A stretch of DNA of 33,987 nucleotides from Chromatiales bacterium (GTDB lineage: Bacteria > Pseudomonadota > Gammaproteobacteria > Chromatiales > Chromatiaceae): assembly GCA_028278145.1 (NCBI GenBank), contig JANQEV010000028.1:1-33987 (forward strand). The letters run 5' to 3'. Made by a program: the position numbers and the translations under genes. Shown one piece after another: positions 1 through 8,488 of the stretch; the stretch's first letter is position 1; each line of letters opens with the position of its first letter. Under the pieces are notes generated by a model, which had not been told where the DNA came from, ran no database searches, and worked only from the letters and a program-made list of their open reading frames with translations.

Positions 1-228
1 CGATGATCGCAAGGCGTGGTGCGCAGGCCGCATGCCTTAGCTATACGGCAAGCGCCACAACACAGCGAGCGCGCCATTTGGCGCAAACCCATACGGGACA
101 CGCCTTTGCGCCAGATCTGCTGTGTTGGCTTGCTTGCTAAGGACTAAGGCCATTAGCTGCACAAGCCGTCTTGCATCTCAAGACGCAAAGGCAGCGTCTC
201 GGCCATTATGGAATTAATCAGAGGCTCC
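1..228 (-). mobile_element. MITE-like element A, copy 1 (cut by window edge)
   Basis: This is the inverted counterpart of 18645-18870. From about 87 to 228 the two copies match at roughly 92% by my hand alignment; from 1 to 86 they align without gaps at about 70%. The right end carries the terminal sequence GAATTAATCAGAGGCTCC (211-228). Copy 2 is 274 bp, so about 46 bp of this copy lie left of the window. It contains hairpin-forming sequences at 71-84 and about 168-188 and no credible protein. It ends four bases before the surviving part of yggU and therefore interrupts that gene. The transposase family is not identifiable from this sequence. Confidence 0.85.
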
Positions 229-232
229 CCAG

Positions 233-415
233 GTGCGCATCACGGCGCCACCAGTGGATGGAAAGGCCAATGACCATCTGCTACGATTTCTGGCTAGAAG
301 TTTCGGGGTCAAAAGATCCCAGGTCAGCATTCAGAGCGGCCAGTGTTCGCGCAACAAATCGTTTCGCATCAATGCTCCAGACACATTTCCAATCCCGACT
401 GACAGACCGAGATAG
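233..415 (+). pseudogene. yggU: yggU / DUF167 remnant, N-terminus lost to element A
   Basis: The 60 readable codons begin at GTG and include ITAPPVDGKANDHL, the hallmark of the YggU/DUF167 family, followed by the usual C-terminal part. Family members are near 95-100 residues, so about 35 N-terminal residues are missing. Reading upstream in frame goes straight into the terminal repeat of element A, which explains the loss. The N-terminal half may still lie left of the window beyond the element. An AGAGG stretch inside the element end (219-223) sits 9 bases before the GTG and could drive translation of the fragment, but half a domain is unlikely to be functional. YggU sits near metX in Pseudomonas-like genomes, which fits the neighbour here. 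Its biochemical role is unknown. Confidence 0.8.
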
Positions 416-457
416 GGCGCGCGCGAAAAAAGATGGAGAATTATTGAAAAATTCTAG

Positions 458-463
458 TATAAT
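458..463 (+). promoter_or_regulatory. putative -10 box for the dynamin-like gene
   Basis: A perfect TATAAT lies 43 bases before the ATG at 507. There is no convincing -35 at 16-18 bases upstream; TTGAAA at 444-449 is too close. Plausible but unproven. Confidence 0.35.
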
Positions 464-506
464 CATGGAATAATGCGCAAACCAAAACAAATTGGTTGAA
501 GATAAT

Positions 507-2483
507 ATGAGCGACACTGACTTGAGAAAACAGGTTCAGGCATACGGAGAGTGGAAATTTGAGCTCATACGCACCCTGAATAACTACCAGGACTGGCTAA
601 TCGACAATGATATGGCCAGCAAGAGTGGCAAGCGCAAGATAAGGGAATCCATCACCGCACTCAGCAGTGATCGCCTCACTGTCGCCTTTGTGGCAGAGTT
701 CTCCCGCGGTAAAACTGAACTGATCAATGCCATCTTCTTCGCCAAATATGGTCGCAGGCTACTGCCATCTACCGCAGGGCGCACCACCATGTGCCCCACA
801 GAGATCTTTTACGACACTGGCGCAGATAAATCCTATGTGCGCCTGTTACCCATCGAGAGCAGGCTTCAAGACACTACCCTGCATGACCTGAAACAGGAGA
901 CAGGACAGTGGGTAAACTATCCTCTGGACCTGGGTTCTGCTGAACAGATTGAAGACACCCTACGTGAGGTAGTCAAAACCCGCAGGGTAAGTCTGCGCGA
1001 AGCTGTGCGCCTGGGTCTGTACAACCCGGAACTGCACCCCCACCTGGAGAATCCACCGGCATTTGTGGAGATTCCCCGCTGGCGTCATGCCCTGATCAGC
1101 TTCCCTCACCCTCTATTGCAGGACGGCCTGACCATACTGGACACCCCGGGACTCAACGCCCTGGGTAGCGAACCGGAACTCACATTGAACATGCTACCGG
1201 CATCCCAAGCGGTGTTGTTCGTACTGGCCGCTGACACCGGCGTCACCCGTACCGACCTGGATATGTGGCAACACCACATCAAGGGTTTTCAGAACAGTCG
1301 CAAACGTGGCCTGGTGGTGGTCCTGAATAAAATTGACACCATGTGGGATGATCTTTCCGCCTCGGAAAATATTGACCGGGCCATCAGCGGACAATGCCGC
1401 TCCACAGCCAGGGTACTGGGCATAAGTGAGAAATCCATATTTCCCCTATCAGCCCAGAAGGGCCTGCTGGCCAAAATTCGGAAAGAGGATGAACTGCTCG
1501 CCAGAAGTAACCTGCCAAAGCTAGAGGACTATCTGTCTGACAACATCCTCAATTCTCGCCATGAGATAATCCAGGACACCATTACTCATGATGTGAGTGA
1601 TATGATCGAGACCAGCTACGGTATGGTCTCTTCCAAACTGGCTGGAATCAGCGCCCAGTTGGACGAACTGCGTCAGATCAGCGGCAAAAGCCAGGATGTG
1701 ATTGACGCCATGATGCAGAAGACTAGGGATGAGCAGGCCCTGTACATGAAGAACATCCAGAGCTTCCAGGCCAGCCGCAAGGTGTTAAAGGATCACGCCA
1801 TGACCCTGCGCGAAGCCCTGGACATGGACAGACTGGAAGAGAAGATCAAGAAGACCCGTCACAGCATGTCAGGGAACTGGACTACCCTGGGGCTTAAAAT
1901 CAACATGCAACACCTGTTTGATGACATGCGCACTGAAATGCAGACCGTCACCAAAGAGAGTGAGCAGATCCGGAAACTGATCCGCAGCATCTATCAACGT
2001 TTCCACAAAGAGCATGGATTCACCGCAGCCCAACCCAAGACATTCTCCATCATGCGCCACCGTATGGATCTGGACCTGCTGGCCCAGGAGGCAGAGATCT
2101 TTCGCAATAGCCCGGTAACGGCCATGACCGAAAAGCATTTTGTGGTAAAGCGCTTCTTCGTAGCCATGGTAAGCAAGGCCAGGGATATATTCTTTCAGGC
2201 CCGCCAGGAGATCAACGCCTGGATCAAGATCTGCCTGGAGCCACTGGTGTTCGAGATCCATAACCACCATGACAATATTGAGAATCACCTGCAGGATCTG
2301 AAAAAGATCAGCCACTCGCGGGATACCCTTAAATCCAGGATCGGGGAGTTGGAAGAACAACACATGAGAATCGCTCAGGACCTGACATCCCTGCGCAACA
2401 TGCACAATAAACTCACCAACCTGCAACCCTGGACCGAAGATGAACGTCCCAAACCGCAGCTGGTGCGACAAAATAGCGCCTGA
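507..2483 (+). CDS. dynamin-like large GTPase
   Basis: The 658-residue protein has a complete GTPase signature: P-loop AEFSRGKT (63-70), DTPG (212-215) and NKID (274-277). The G1 sequence and its surroundings (a GEFSRGKS-like motif, then LINAIF) are those of bacterial dynamin-family proteins. After residue 360 the protein is helical and charged, with coiled-coil character, as expected for the stalk of a dynamin-like protein. Known relatives bind and remodel membranes with GTP hydrolysis; the role in this organism cannot be read from sequence. I start at ATG 507, with GAAG five bases upstream, rather than the in-frame TTG at 492. The gene lies between the yggU remnant and metX, which are usually close together, so it looks like an insertion into that neighbourhood. 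Single dynamin genes are less common in bacteria than tandem pairs, and no partner is seen here. Confidence 0.85.
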   Translation: MSDTDLRKQVQAYGEWKFELIRTLNNYQDWLIDNDMASKSGKRKIRESITALSSDRLTVAFVAEFSRGKTELINAIFFAKYGRRLLPSTAGRTTMCPTEIFYDTGADKSYVRLLPIESRLQDTTLHDLKQETGQWVNYPLDLGSAEQIEDTLREVVKTRRVSLREAVRLGLYNPELHPHLENPPAFVEIPRWRHALISFPHPLLQDGLTILDTPGLNALGSEPELTLNMLPASQAVLFVLAADTGVTRTDLDMWQHHIKGFQNSRKRGLVVVLNKIDTMWDDLSASENIDRAISGQCRSTARVLGISEKSIFPLSAQKGLLAKIRKEDELLARSNLPKLEDYLSDNILNSRHEIIQDTITHDVSDMIETSYGMVSSKLAGISAQLDELRQISGKSQDVIDAMMQKTRDEQALYMKNIQSFQASRKVLKDHAMTLREALDMDRLEEKIKKTRHSMSGNWTTLGLKINMQHLFDDMRTEMQTVTKESEQIRKLIRSIYQRFHKEHGFTAAQPKTFSIMRHRMDLDLLAQEAEIFRNSPVTAMTEKHFVVKRFFVAMVSKARDIFFQARQEINAWIKICLEPLVFEIHNHHDNIENHLQDLKKISHSRDTLKSRIGELEEQHMRIAQDLTSLRNMHNKLTNLQPWTEDERPKPQLVRQNSA

Positions 2484-2570
2484 ACAACAGGAAGATTGCC
2501 ACAATAGTTGCGTACTGCAGACACAGTGATTAGACTGCTGCGGTCATACACCAATCAGCCTGAAAACCAA

Positions 2571-3716
2571 ATGCCCGAGCCATTTCCTGCCGACTCAGTC
2601 GGTCTGGTACAGCCACAGAAAAAGAGTTTCCATGAGCCGATCTCCCTGATCAGTGGTCGCACCCTGCCCGGGTATGAGCTGGTCTATGAAACCTATGGCG
2701 AGCTGAACCAGGCAAAATCCAATGCAGTTCTGATATGCCATGCCCTGTCTGGTGATCACCACGCTGCTGGATTCTATGAAAACGACAAGAAACCTGGATG
2801 GTGGGATGCATGTATCGGCCCCGGCAAGCCATTCGATACCAACAAGTTTCATGTAGTAGCGGTAAACAATATTGGCAGCTGCAAAGGTTCCACCGGACCC
2901 AACACCATCAACCCGGAAACCGGCAACTATTATGGCCCGGACTTCCCCATAGTAACGGTGAAAGATTGGGTCAAGACCCAGCATAGCCTGATGCAGAGCC
3001 TGGGCATTGAAAAATGGGCCGCTGTCATCGGTGGCAGCCTGGGTGGCATGCAGGCCCTGCAATGGTCCATAGACTACCCAGACCAGGTTGGCCATGCACT
3101 GTTGATTGCTGCAGCATCACGTCTGTCGGCACAGAATATTGGATTTAACGAAGTGGCCCGACAGGCCATACTGTCCGACCCTGATTTTCACGGTGGCCAC
3201 TTTTACGCCCATGAAACCATTCCCCGACGCGGCCTGATGCTGGCTCGCATGCTGGGCCATATCACCTACCTGTCAGATGATGCCATGCGCGCCAAGTTCG
3301 GGCGCGAGTTGCGTGAGGGTCACCTTAACTATGACTTCAGCGTAGAGTTCCAGGTAGAGAGCTATCTGCGTTATCAGGGAAGCGCCTTCGTGGATCGCTT
3401 CGATGCCAACTCCTATCTGCTAATGACCAAGGCTTTGGACTATTTTGATCCAGCCACTGAATATGGAAATGATCTGGTGACCGCCCTGGAACAGGCCACG
3501 GCCAAATTCCTGGTGGTCTCATTTACCAGCGACTGGCGTTTTGCCCCGCAACGTTCCAAGGAGATGGTCAAGGCCTTGATAGATGCCAAGCGCCAGGTTA
3601 GTTACGCCGAGGTGGAGGCCACTGGTGGTCATGACGCCTTCCTGATGCCCATCACCTACTATATGCAGATACTCAGTTCCTATATGGACCGGGTGGCAGA
3701 AGAGGTGACCGCATAA
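2571..3716 (+). CDS. metX: homoserine O-acyltransferase (MetX)
   Basis: This alpha/beta hydrolase of 381 residues acylates the hydroxyl of homoserine, the first committed step of methionine synthesis. The catalytic triad is visible: nucleophile Ser156 in GGSLGGMQ, Asp321 in FTSDWRF and His354 in GGHDAF. The N-terminus ([16 protein letters not shown]) aligns closely with Pseudomonas MetX, which supports ATG 2571 over the upstream TTG (2508) or GTG (2526). MetX proteins may use acetyl-CoA or succinyl-CoA. Gammaproteobacterial members of the Pseudomonas type are generally succinyltransferases, but I cannot assign the donor from the sequence alone. The stop codon overlaps the metW start by one base (TAATG), indicating translational coupling. 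The 87 bases upstream show no clear regulatory element. Confidence 0.95.
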   Translation: MPEPFPADSVGLVQPQKKSFHEPISLISGRTLPGYELVYETYGELNQAKSNAVLICHALSGDHHAAGFYENDKKPGWWDACIGPGKPFDTNKFHVVAVNNIGSCKGSTGPNTINPETGNYYGPDFPIVTVKDWVKTQHSLMQSLGIEKWAAVIGGSLGGMQALQWSIDYPDQVGHALLIAAASRLSAQNIGFNEVARQAILSDPDFHGGHFYAHETIPRRGLMLARMLGHITYLSDDAMRAKFGRELREGHLNYDFSVEFQVESYLRYQGSAFVDRFDANSYLLMTKALDYFDPATEYGNDLVTALEQATAKFLVVSFTSDWRFAPQRSKEMVKALIDAKRQVSYAEVEATGGHDAFLMPITYYMQILSSYMDRVAEEVTA

Positions 3717-4318
3717 TGCCACGTCCAGATCTTGCCAATATAAAGAAGTGGATAAAACCTGGCTCACGGGTTCTCGACCTGGGCTGCGGTGATGGCACCC
3801 TGCTAGCCATGCTGCGGGATGAGATGGAGGTGGATGGTTATGGCCTGGAGATCGAGCCGGAGAACATAATCCAGTGTGTACGCAAAGGGATCAATGTCAT
3901 ACAACGTGACCTGGATGCCGGACTGAGTGATTTCGACGAGCAGACCTTCGATTACGTAATAATGACCCAGACCCTGCAGGCGGTGCATTTCCCTGATCAA
4001 CTGCTGACCGAAATGCTGCGGGTAGGGCACCAGGGTATAGTCACCTTCCCTAATTTTGGCAATTGGAAAAACCGGCTGCAGCTTGGTTTTGGAGGTAAAA
4101 TGCCGGTATCCAGGACTCTGCCTGCTCAATGGTATGACACCTTGAATATCCACCTGTGTACGGTTAAGGATTTCGAAAACCTCTGTCATCAGCACGATAT
4201 CAGGATCCTGGAACGCATGGTGGTGGATCATGCTCACCGCACCCGCCCGGCTATCCGGTTTCTGCCCAACCTGTTGGGAGAAATTGCACTGTTCCGCTGT
4301 CAGCGCGGCAGCGTGTGA
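3716..4318 (+). CDS. metW: methionine biosynthesis protein MetW
   Basis: The 200-residue protein has a class I methyltransferase-like fold with the SAM-binding motif VLDLGCGDGTLL near residue 20 and the conserved NFGNWKNR and TRPAIRFLPN stretches typical of MetW. MetW is found next to MetX in many proteobacteria and is needed with it for efficient homoserine acylation; its own chemistry is not settled. The start overlaps the metX stop by one base, so the two are almost certainly co-translated. Length is normal for the family. Confidence 0.93.
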   Translation: MPRPDLANIKKWIKPGSRVLDLGCGDGTLLAMLRDEMEVDGYGLEIEPENIIQCVRKGINVIQRDLDAGLSDFDEQTFDYVIMTQTLQAVHFPDQLLTEMLRVGHQGIVTFPNFGNWKNRLQLGFGGKMPVSRTLPAQWYDTLNIHLCTVKDFENLCHQHDIRILERMVVDHAHRTRPAIRFLPNLLGEIALFRCQRGSV

Positions 4319-4423
4319 CACAAAGGGATATACTTCTCCCTCTGACTACTAGGCGGAACCTGCACGCTACCTTTGGATATCTAAAGCTGCCGCAGACAAC
4401 CAGAATATCTGGAGATAGGATTT

Positions 4424-4873
4424 ATGCATTTTCGTTACTTGATAAAAGCCTGCTGCATATCCCTGCTCATGAGCACCGGCTCGGCGGCATTGGCTGAGAA
4501 CAGCACCAGCAGTGGTGGTTACACCATCCACCATAATGCACTTAAATCAGACTTCCTGACACCGGCAATCGCCAAGGCCTACAACATTCAGCGCAGCAAA
4601 TACCGCGGGCTATTGAATATCAGCGTGATCAAGAACCAAGCCGGCACTACCGGCACCCCGGTAAAGGCACAGATAGAACTCAAGGTTGCAAACCTGAATG
4701 GTATTCCCAAAGAGATTGACCTGCGCCAGGTGGTTGAGGATCAGGCTATCTATTACCTAGGTGATTTTCCTGTGGTTAACCGCGAGATAGTCAACTTCAA
4801 TCTTAAAGTTACACCTGAAGGTCAGAGCCGCCCCATAAACGCCCGCTTCAGTCAACAGTTCTACATCGACTAG
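4424..4873 (+). CDS. DUF4426 periplasmic protein
   Basis: The 149-residue protein begins with a typical signal peptide (residues 1 to about 24, ending SAALAEN), so the mature protein is exported. The mature part (GGYTIHHNALKSDFLTP, AYNIQRSKYRGLLNISV, a C-terminal INARFSQQFY segment) matches the DUF4426 family found just downstream of metW in Pseudomonas-like genomes. The beta-rich pattern suggests a small sandwich domain. The function is unknown. A GATAGGA sequence precedes the ATG. The stop codon TAG overlaps the start of an IS-end-like sequence (4872-4890). Confidence 0.85.
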   Translation: MHFRYLIKACCISLLMSTGSAALAENSTSSGGYTIHHNALKSDFLTPAIAKAYNIQRSKYRGLLNISVIKNQAGTTGTPVKAQIELKVANLNGIPKEIDLRQVVEDQAIYYLGDFPVVNREIVNFNLKVTPEGQSRPINARFSQQFYID

Positions 4874-4890
4874 GGTCTGTAAACACTAAT
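4872..4890 (+). repeat. solitary sequence resembling the end of element B
   Basis: The 19 bases AGGGTCTGTAAACACTAAT match 17 of 19 bases of the terminal repeat of element B (15423-15441). No second inverted end is seen within several hundred bases downstream. The sequence spans the junction between the stop of the DUF4426 gene and the ATG at 4889. It could be a remnant of a past insertion. Confidence 0.5.
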
Positions 4891-5860
4891 GTTAGTAAGC
4901 GTCGCAGCAATCATCCTCGGCTTTGTTCTCCTGGTATGGGGTGCTGAGCGTTTTGTTACCGGAGCCGCGGCCATTGCCCGCAACCTGGGGGTCTCTCCCC
5001 TGTTGATTGGACTTACCATCGTGGGCTTTGGCACCTCGGCACCTGAGATCCTGGTCTCAGCCATGGCATCTATTCAGGGCAATCCAGGGCTGGCTATTGG
5101 TAACGCGGTGGGTTCCAACATCGCCAATATTGCCTTGATTCTCGGCGTGACCGCCATGGTAGCCCCACTTACTGTTCACTCCACAACTCTGAAGCGGGAA
5201 TATCCGGTACTGCTGGCGGTATGCCTGCTGGCCCTGTTGTTGATGCTGGATGGAGATCTGGACCGGATGGACGGAGCCATTCTTGTATCAGGGCTGATTC
5301 TAGTAATGTTCGGAATGGTACGTATTGGTAAAGCCAGTCGTCACTCAGACCCCATGGAGATTGAGTACGAAGCAGAAATTCCAGAAGACATGCCTAACCG
5401 CAAAGCCGTTCTTTGGTTTCTGGTGGGTCTAACCCTGCTTCTTGTCAGCTCGCGCATGCTGGTATGGGGGGCGACAAATATCGCCGTGGCTTTTGGGGTA
5501 AGCGATCTGGTTATCGGGCTGACCATTGTAGCCTTGGGTACCAGTCTGCCAGAGCTGGCGGCGGGTATTACCAGTGCCCTAAAGCGGGAACATGATATTG
5601 CCCTGGGCAATGTAATTGGATCCAATATGTACAATCTGCTGGCGGTACTGCCCATGCCAGGACTTCTGGCCCCAGGCCCCTTTGATGCAGAGATAATGAC
5701 TCGGGATATGCCCATGATGATCGGGCTGACCCTGATAATGTTTGTCATGAGCTACGGTTTTCGCAGAAATGGGCGTATCAACCGGTTTGAGGGCCTTTTG
5801 CTACTGTCGGCTTTCATCGGTTATCAGGGGATGCTATTTTTAGGCATTCAAGGAACCTGA
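4889..5860 (+). CDS. yrbG: calcium/sodium antiporter (CaCA family, YrbG-like)
   Basis: This 323-residue inner-membrane protein has about ten hydrophobic segments and the two alpha-repeats that define the Ca2+:cation antiporter superfamily: GFGTSAPEILVSAMASIQGN with GNAVGSNIANI in the first half, and ALGTSLPELAAGITSALK with GNVIGSNMYNLL in the second. The acidic residue in each (PE) is the ion-binding position. E. coli yrbG sits directly before kdsD, as here, so the context is conserved. Start ATG 4889 gives the usual N-terminus; the Shine-Dalgarno is poor (AGGG, 13 bases away), perhaps because an IS-end-like sequence occupies the leader. Confidence 0.93.
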   Translation: MLVSVAAIILGFVLLVWGAERFVTGAAAIARNLGVSPLLIGLTIVGFGTSAPEILVSAMASIQGNPGLAIGNAVGSNIANIALILGVTAMVAPLTVHSTTLKREYPVLLAVCLLALLLMLDGDLDRMDGAILVSGLILVMFGMVRIGKASRHSDPMEIEYEAEIPEDMPNRKAVLWFLVGLTLLLVSSRMLVWGATNIAVAFGVSDLVIGLTIVALGTSLPELAAGITSALKREHDIALGNVIGSNMYNLLAVLPMPGLLAPGPFDAEIMTRDMPMMIGLTLIMFVMSYGFRRNGRINRFEGLLLLSAFIGYQGMLFLGIQGT

Positions 5861-5870
5861 CAGAAATATA

Positions 5871-6869
5871 ATGCACAAAAAGTTACAGCCAACTACAGAA
5901 GAGTCAGAACGACTACAGGCACTGGGACTGGCCGTCATACGCCACGAAACCGAGGCTGTACAATCAATGGCCAGTCGCATTGACCACCACTTTGCTCGTG
6001 CCTGCAACTTCATGCTCGAGTGCAAAGGTCGCATAGTAGTACTGGGAATGGGCAAGTCCGGACACATCGGACATAAGATTGCAGCCACCCTGGCCAGCAC
6101 CGGAAGCCCGGCATTTTTTGTGCATCCAGGCGAGGCCAGTCACGGCGACCTGGGCATGATTACTGCCAGCGATGCGGTATTGGCACTATCAAATTCAGGC
6201 GAGACCTCGGAACTGCTTACCATCCTGCCACTTATCAAGCGCCTGGGTGTACCCCTCATCGCCATGACCGGCAATCAGAACTCAAACCTGGCCCGGGAGG
6301 CGGATGTAAACATTGACGTAAGCGTGGAACAGGAAGCCTGCCCCCTGAACCTGGCACCCACCTCCAGTACCACTGCCGCCCTGGTTATGGGTGACGCCAT
6401 GGCCATTGCCCTGCTAGAGGCAAGAGGTTTCACTGAACAGGACTTTGCTAAATCTCATCCTGGTGGCATTCTGGGCCGCAGGTTATTGCTACACATCGCC
6501 GATATCATGCATGCGGGAGACGAGATTCCCCGGGTAAACGTTGACGCCTCACTACGGGATGGTCTGGTTGAGATGACCAACAAGGGTTTGGGTATGACCG
6601 TAGTGGTAGATGCAGATAATATTGTTGCCGGAATCTTTACCGATGGCGATCTCAGACGCACCCTGGATCTGGGGGTAGATATGCGTGATGTTAAAATATC
6701 TGAGGTAATGACGCGTAACTGCAAGATGGCCCAAGCAGACATGTTGGCCGCTGAGGCACTACAGATCATGCATGAGAAAAAGATCAACGCCATCCCGATA
6801 GTGGACCAGGAACAGCAACTGGTGGGCGCCATAAACATGCATGATCTGCTCCGTGCCGGAGTAGTTTGA
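5871..6869 (+). CDS. kdsD: D-arabinose 5-phosphate isomerase
   Basis: KdsD converts ribulose 5-phosphate to arabinose 5-phosphate, the first dedicated step of KDO synthesis for lipopolysaccharide. The 332-residue protein has an N-terminal SIS domain (GMGKSGHIGHKIAATLASTG; ACPLNLAPTSSTTAALVMGD) and two C-terminal CBS domains (from about residue 207), ending with MHDLLRAGVV exactly as in E. coli KdsD. Length is normal. It lies 10 bases after the antiporter and 12 bases before kdsC, so the genes are probably one operon. Confidence 0.96.
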   Translation: MHKKLQPTTEESERLQALGLAVIRHETEAVQSMASRIDHHFARACNFMLECKGRIVVLGMGKSGHIGHKIAATLASTGSPAFFVHPGEASHGDLGMITASDAVLALSNSGETSELLTILPLIKRLGVPLIAMTGNQNSNLAREADVNIDVSVEQEACPLNLAPTSSTTAALVMGDAMAIALLEARGFTEQDFAKSHPGGILGRRLLLHIADIMHAGDEIPRVNVDASLRDGLVEMTNKGLGMTVVVDADNIVAGIFTDGDLRRTLDLGVDMRDVKISEVMTRNCKMAQADMLAAEALQIMHEKKINAIPIVDQEQQLVGAINMHDLLRAGVV

Positions 6870-6881
6870 GCAGCATTGCCC

Positions 6882-7418
6882 ATGACTGAACATAGCCAAA
6901 TGCAAAAGATAAGAGAACTCGCCCAACAGATACGCCTGGTGATTTTCGATGTGGATGGAGTACTCACCGACGGCGGCCTGATCATGGGCGACGACGGCCA
7001 GGAGTACAAGGTGTTCAACGCCAAAGATGGCCACGGTATGAAGATGCTACAGGCTTCAGGGGTAGAAATCGGTATTATATCTGCCCGCAACTCCCGGGTG
7101 GTGGCACTGCGCATGGAGAATCTTGGCATCAAGCACGTGTATCAGGGACAGCGAGACAAGCTCAAGGCCTTTGCTGACCTGATGAAAAAACTGCAGTTGC
7201 AACAAGAGCAGATTGCATATGTAGGCGATGATCTGCTGGACCTGTGCATCATGCGCAAGGTTGGGCTAGCTATAGCAGTCCAGGACGCCAGCCAAGCGGT
7301 GATTGATCAGTCACACTGGCAAACCACGGCCCCCGGTGGCCGCGGAGCTGCACGGGAAATTTGCGAATTCATAATGCAGTCGCAGGGAAATCTTGACCAC
7401 ATACTGGCAAAATACTAG
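6882..7418 (+). CDS. kdsC: 3-deoxy-D-manno-octulosonate 8-phosphate phosphatase
   Basis: KdsC removes the phosphate from KDO 8-phosphate. The 178-residue protein is a HAD-family C0 phosphatase: nucleophile motif DVDGVLTDG near residue 20, a Lys in the GQRDKLKAF region, and the acidic motif YVGDDLLD. The C-terminal GGRGAAREI segment is the KdsC signature that reaches the neighbouring subunit. I start at ATG 6882 rather than the in-frame TTG at 6876; neither has a strong Shine-Dalgarno. The gap to lptC is 4 bases. Confidence 0.95.
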   Translation: MTEHSQMQKIRELAQQIRLVIFDVDGVLTDGGLIMGDDGQEYKVFNAKDGHGMKMLQASGVEIGIISARNSRVVALRMENLGIKHVYQGQRDKLKAFADLMKKLQLQQEQIAYVGDDLLDLCIMRKVGLAIAVQDASQAVIDQSHWQTTAPGGRGAAREICEFIMQSQGNLDHILAKY

Positions 7419-7422
7419 GTCT

Positions 7423-7983
7423 ATGGATCAAAAAAACATCATAATCGGGATACTTCTGGTACTACTATCGCTGGGCAGTCACTGGCTGATAACCAGCCCA
7501 CCAGAGAACCCGAGTGTAGTATCAGAAGAACACAAGATGGACTACTACGTAAACAATTTCACTACCACTCGAATGAGTGAAGATGGGAAACCTTTTCGTC
7601 AATTGAGTGCCAAACGTATGGTGCACTACCCAGATGACGACACTACCGAACTTACTGCACCATTAATAACCATGTTTGAAGGTGATACCCCAGAATGGGA
7701 AATCTGGTCAGAAGCCGGCTGGTTATCCGGTGATGGAGATCTGTTATTACTGCAGGGCAAGGTCATCATCGAGCGCCCACAAACCGCCACCCAGAAACCA
7801 GTACATCTAGTCACCAGCAACCTGCGGGTACAACCGAATCAGAATTATGCTGAAACAGAAGAAGTGATTACCATTAATACGTCCAGCAACCGAATAACAT
7901 CCAAAGGGATGAAGGCCTGGCTAAAAGACCCGATGCGGATAAAGTTTCTCGCTAATGTAAGAGGAAAATATGAGGTCAATTAA
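7423..7983 (+). CDS. lptC: LPS export bitopic protein LptC
   Basis: LptC anchors the periplasmic bridge of the Lpt machine and passes lipopolysaccharide from LptB2FG to LptA. The 186-residue protein has one N-terminal membrane helix (about residues 5-24) followed by a beta-jellyroll domain, with the family segment including GDGDLLLLQGKVIIERP. Start ATG 7423 places the membrane helix correctly; the upstream TTG at 7393 overlaps kdsC and is unlikely. The 3' end overlaps lptA by 14 bases, which implies translational coupling. Sequence conservation is low in this family, so the assignment also rests on context. Confidence 0.92.
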   Translation: MDQKNIIIGILLVLLSLGSHWLITSPPENPSVVSEEHKMDYYVNNFTTTRMSEDGKPFRQLSAKRMVHYPDDDTTELTAPLITMFEGDTPEWEIWSEAGWLSGDGDLLLLQGKVIIERPQTATQKPVHLVTSNLRVQPNQNYAETEEVITINTSSNRITSKGMKAWLKDPMRIKFLANVRGKYEVN

Positions 7984-8488
7984 CAAACTTCTCACACTGC
8001 TGTTACCACTACTGTTCCTGGCCTCAGCCCCATTTGCTACCCAGGCCCTGGAAAGTGATGTAAAGAAGCCAATCGAGGTTGAGGCGGACAGTGTTGAAAT
8101 AGATGATAGCAGCGGCAAAAGCACCTACAAGGGGAATGTAATCCTGACCCAGGGGAGTATTCGCATGACAGCTGACCGGGTCACGGTCATTCAACATGAG
8201 AAGAAATCAGACATGATCAAGGCGGTAGGCCGGCCGGTGACACTGACCCAGAAATCCAGAAAAGGAAAAAAACCCGTCAAAGGACGCAGCAAGCGCATGG
8301 AATACAGCGTAGATAGCGATATTCTCTACCTGATCGGTAATGCCACCCTGGAGCAGGGCAAAGATACATTCAAGAGTGATCGTATCGCCTATGATCGTAA
8401 GAAGTCATTAATCAAAGGCGGTACCAGCGCTAAAGGCAAAAGGCGTGTTCGCGTAACCATTAAATCAAAAAAGAAAAAGACCAAATGA
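7970..8488 (+). CDS. lptA: periplasmic LPS-binding protein LptA
   Basis: LptA forms the periplasmic filament that carries lipopolysaccharide to the outer membrane. The 172-residue protein has a signal peptide (about 1-26, ending TQALES), then an OstA-like jellyroll: [32 protein letters not shown], and a second repeat with [18 protein letters not shown]. The C-terminus is unusually lysine-rich (KSKKKKTK). A strong GAGGA precedes the ATG. The stop overlaps the lptB start (ATGA). Confidence 0.94.
   Translation: MRSINKLLTLLLPLLFLASAPFATQALESDVKKPIEVEADSVEIDDSSGKSTYKGNVILTQGSIRMTADRVTVIQHEKKSDMIKAVGRPVTLTQKSRKGKKPVKGRSKRMEYSVDSDILYLIGNATLEQGKDTFKSDRIAYDRKKSLIKGGTSAKGKRRVRVTIKSKKKKTK

Noticed and set aside
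171..473. 100-codon + strand frame overlapping element A and yggU
   Set aside because: It crosses the element boundary in a different frame from the recognisable YggU residues, so it is a shadow.
1869..2504. 211-codon - strand frame opposite the dynamin-like gene
   Set aside because: It is antisense to a well-supported gene, and its translation has no domain.
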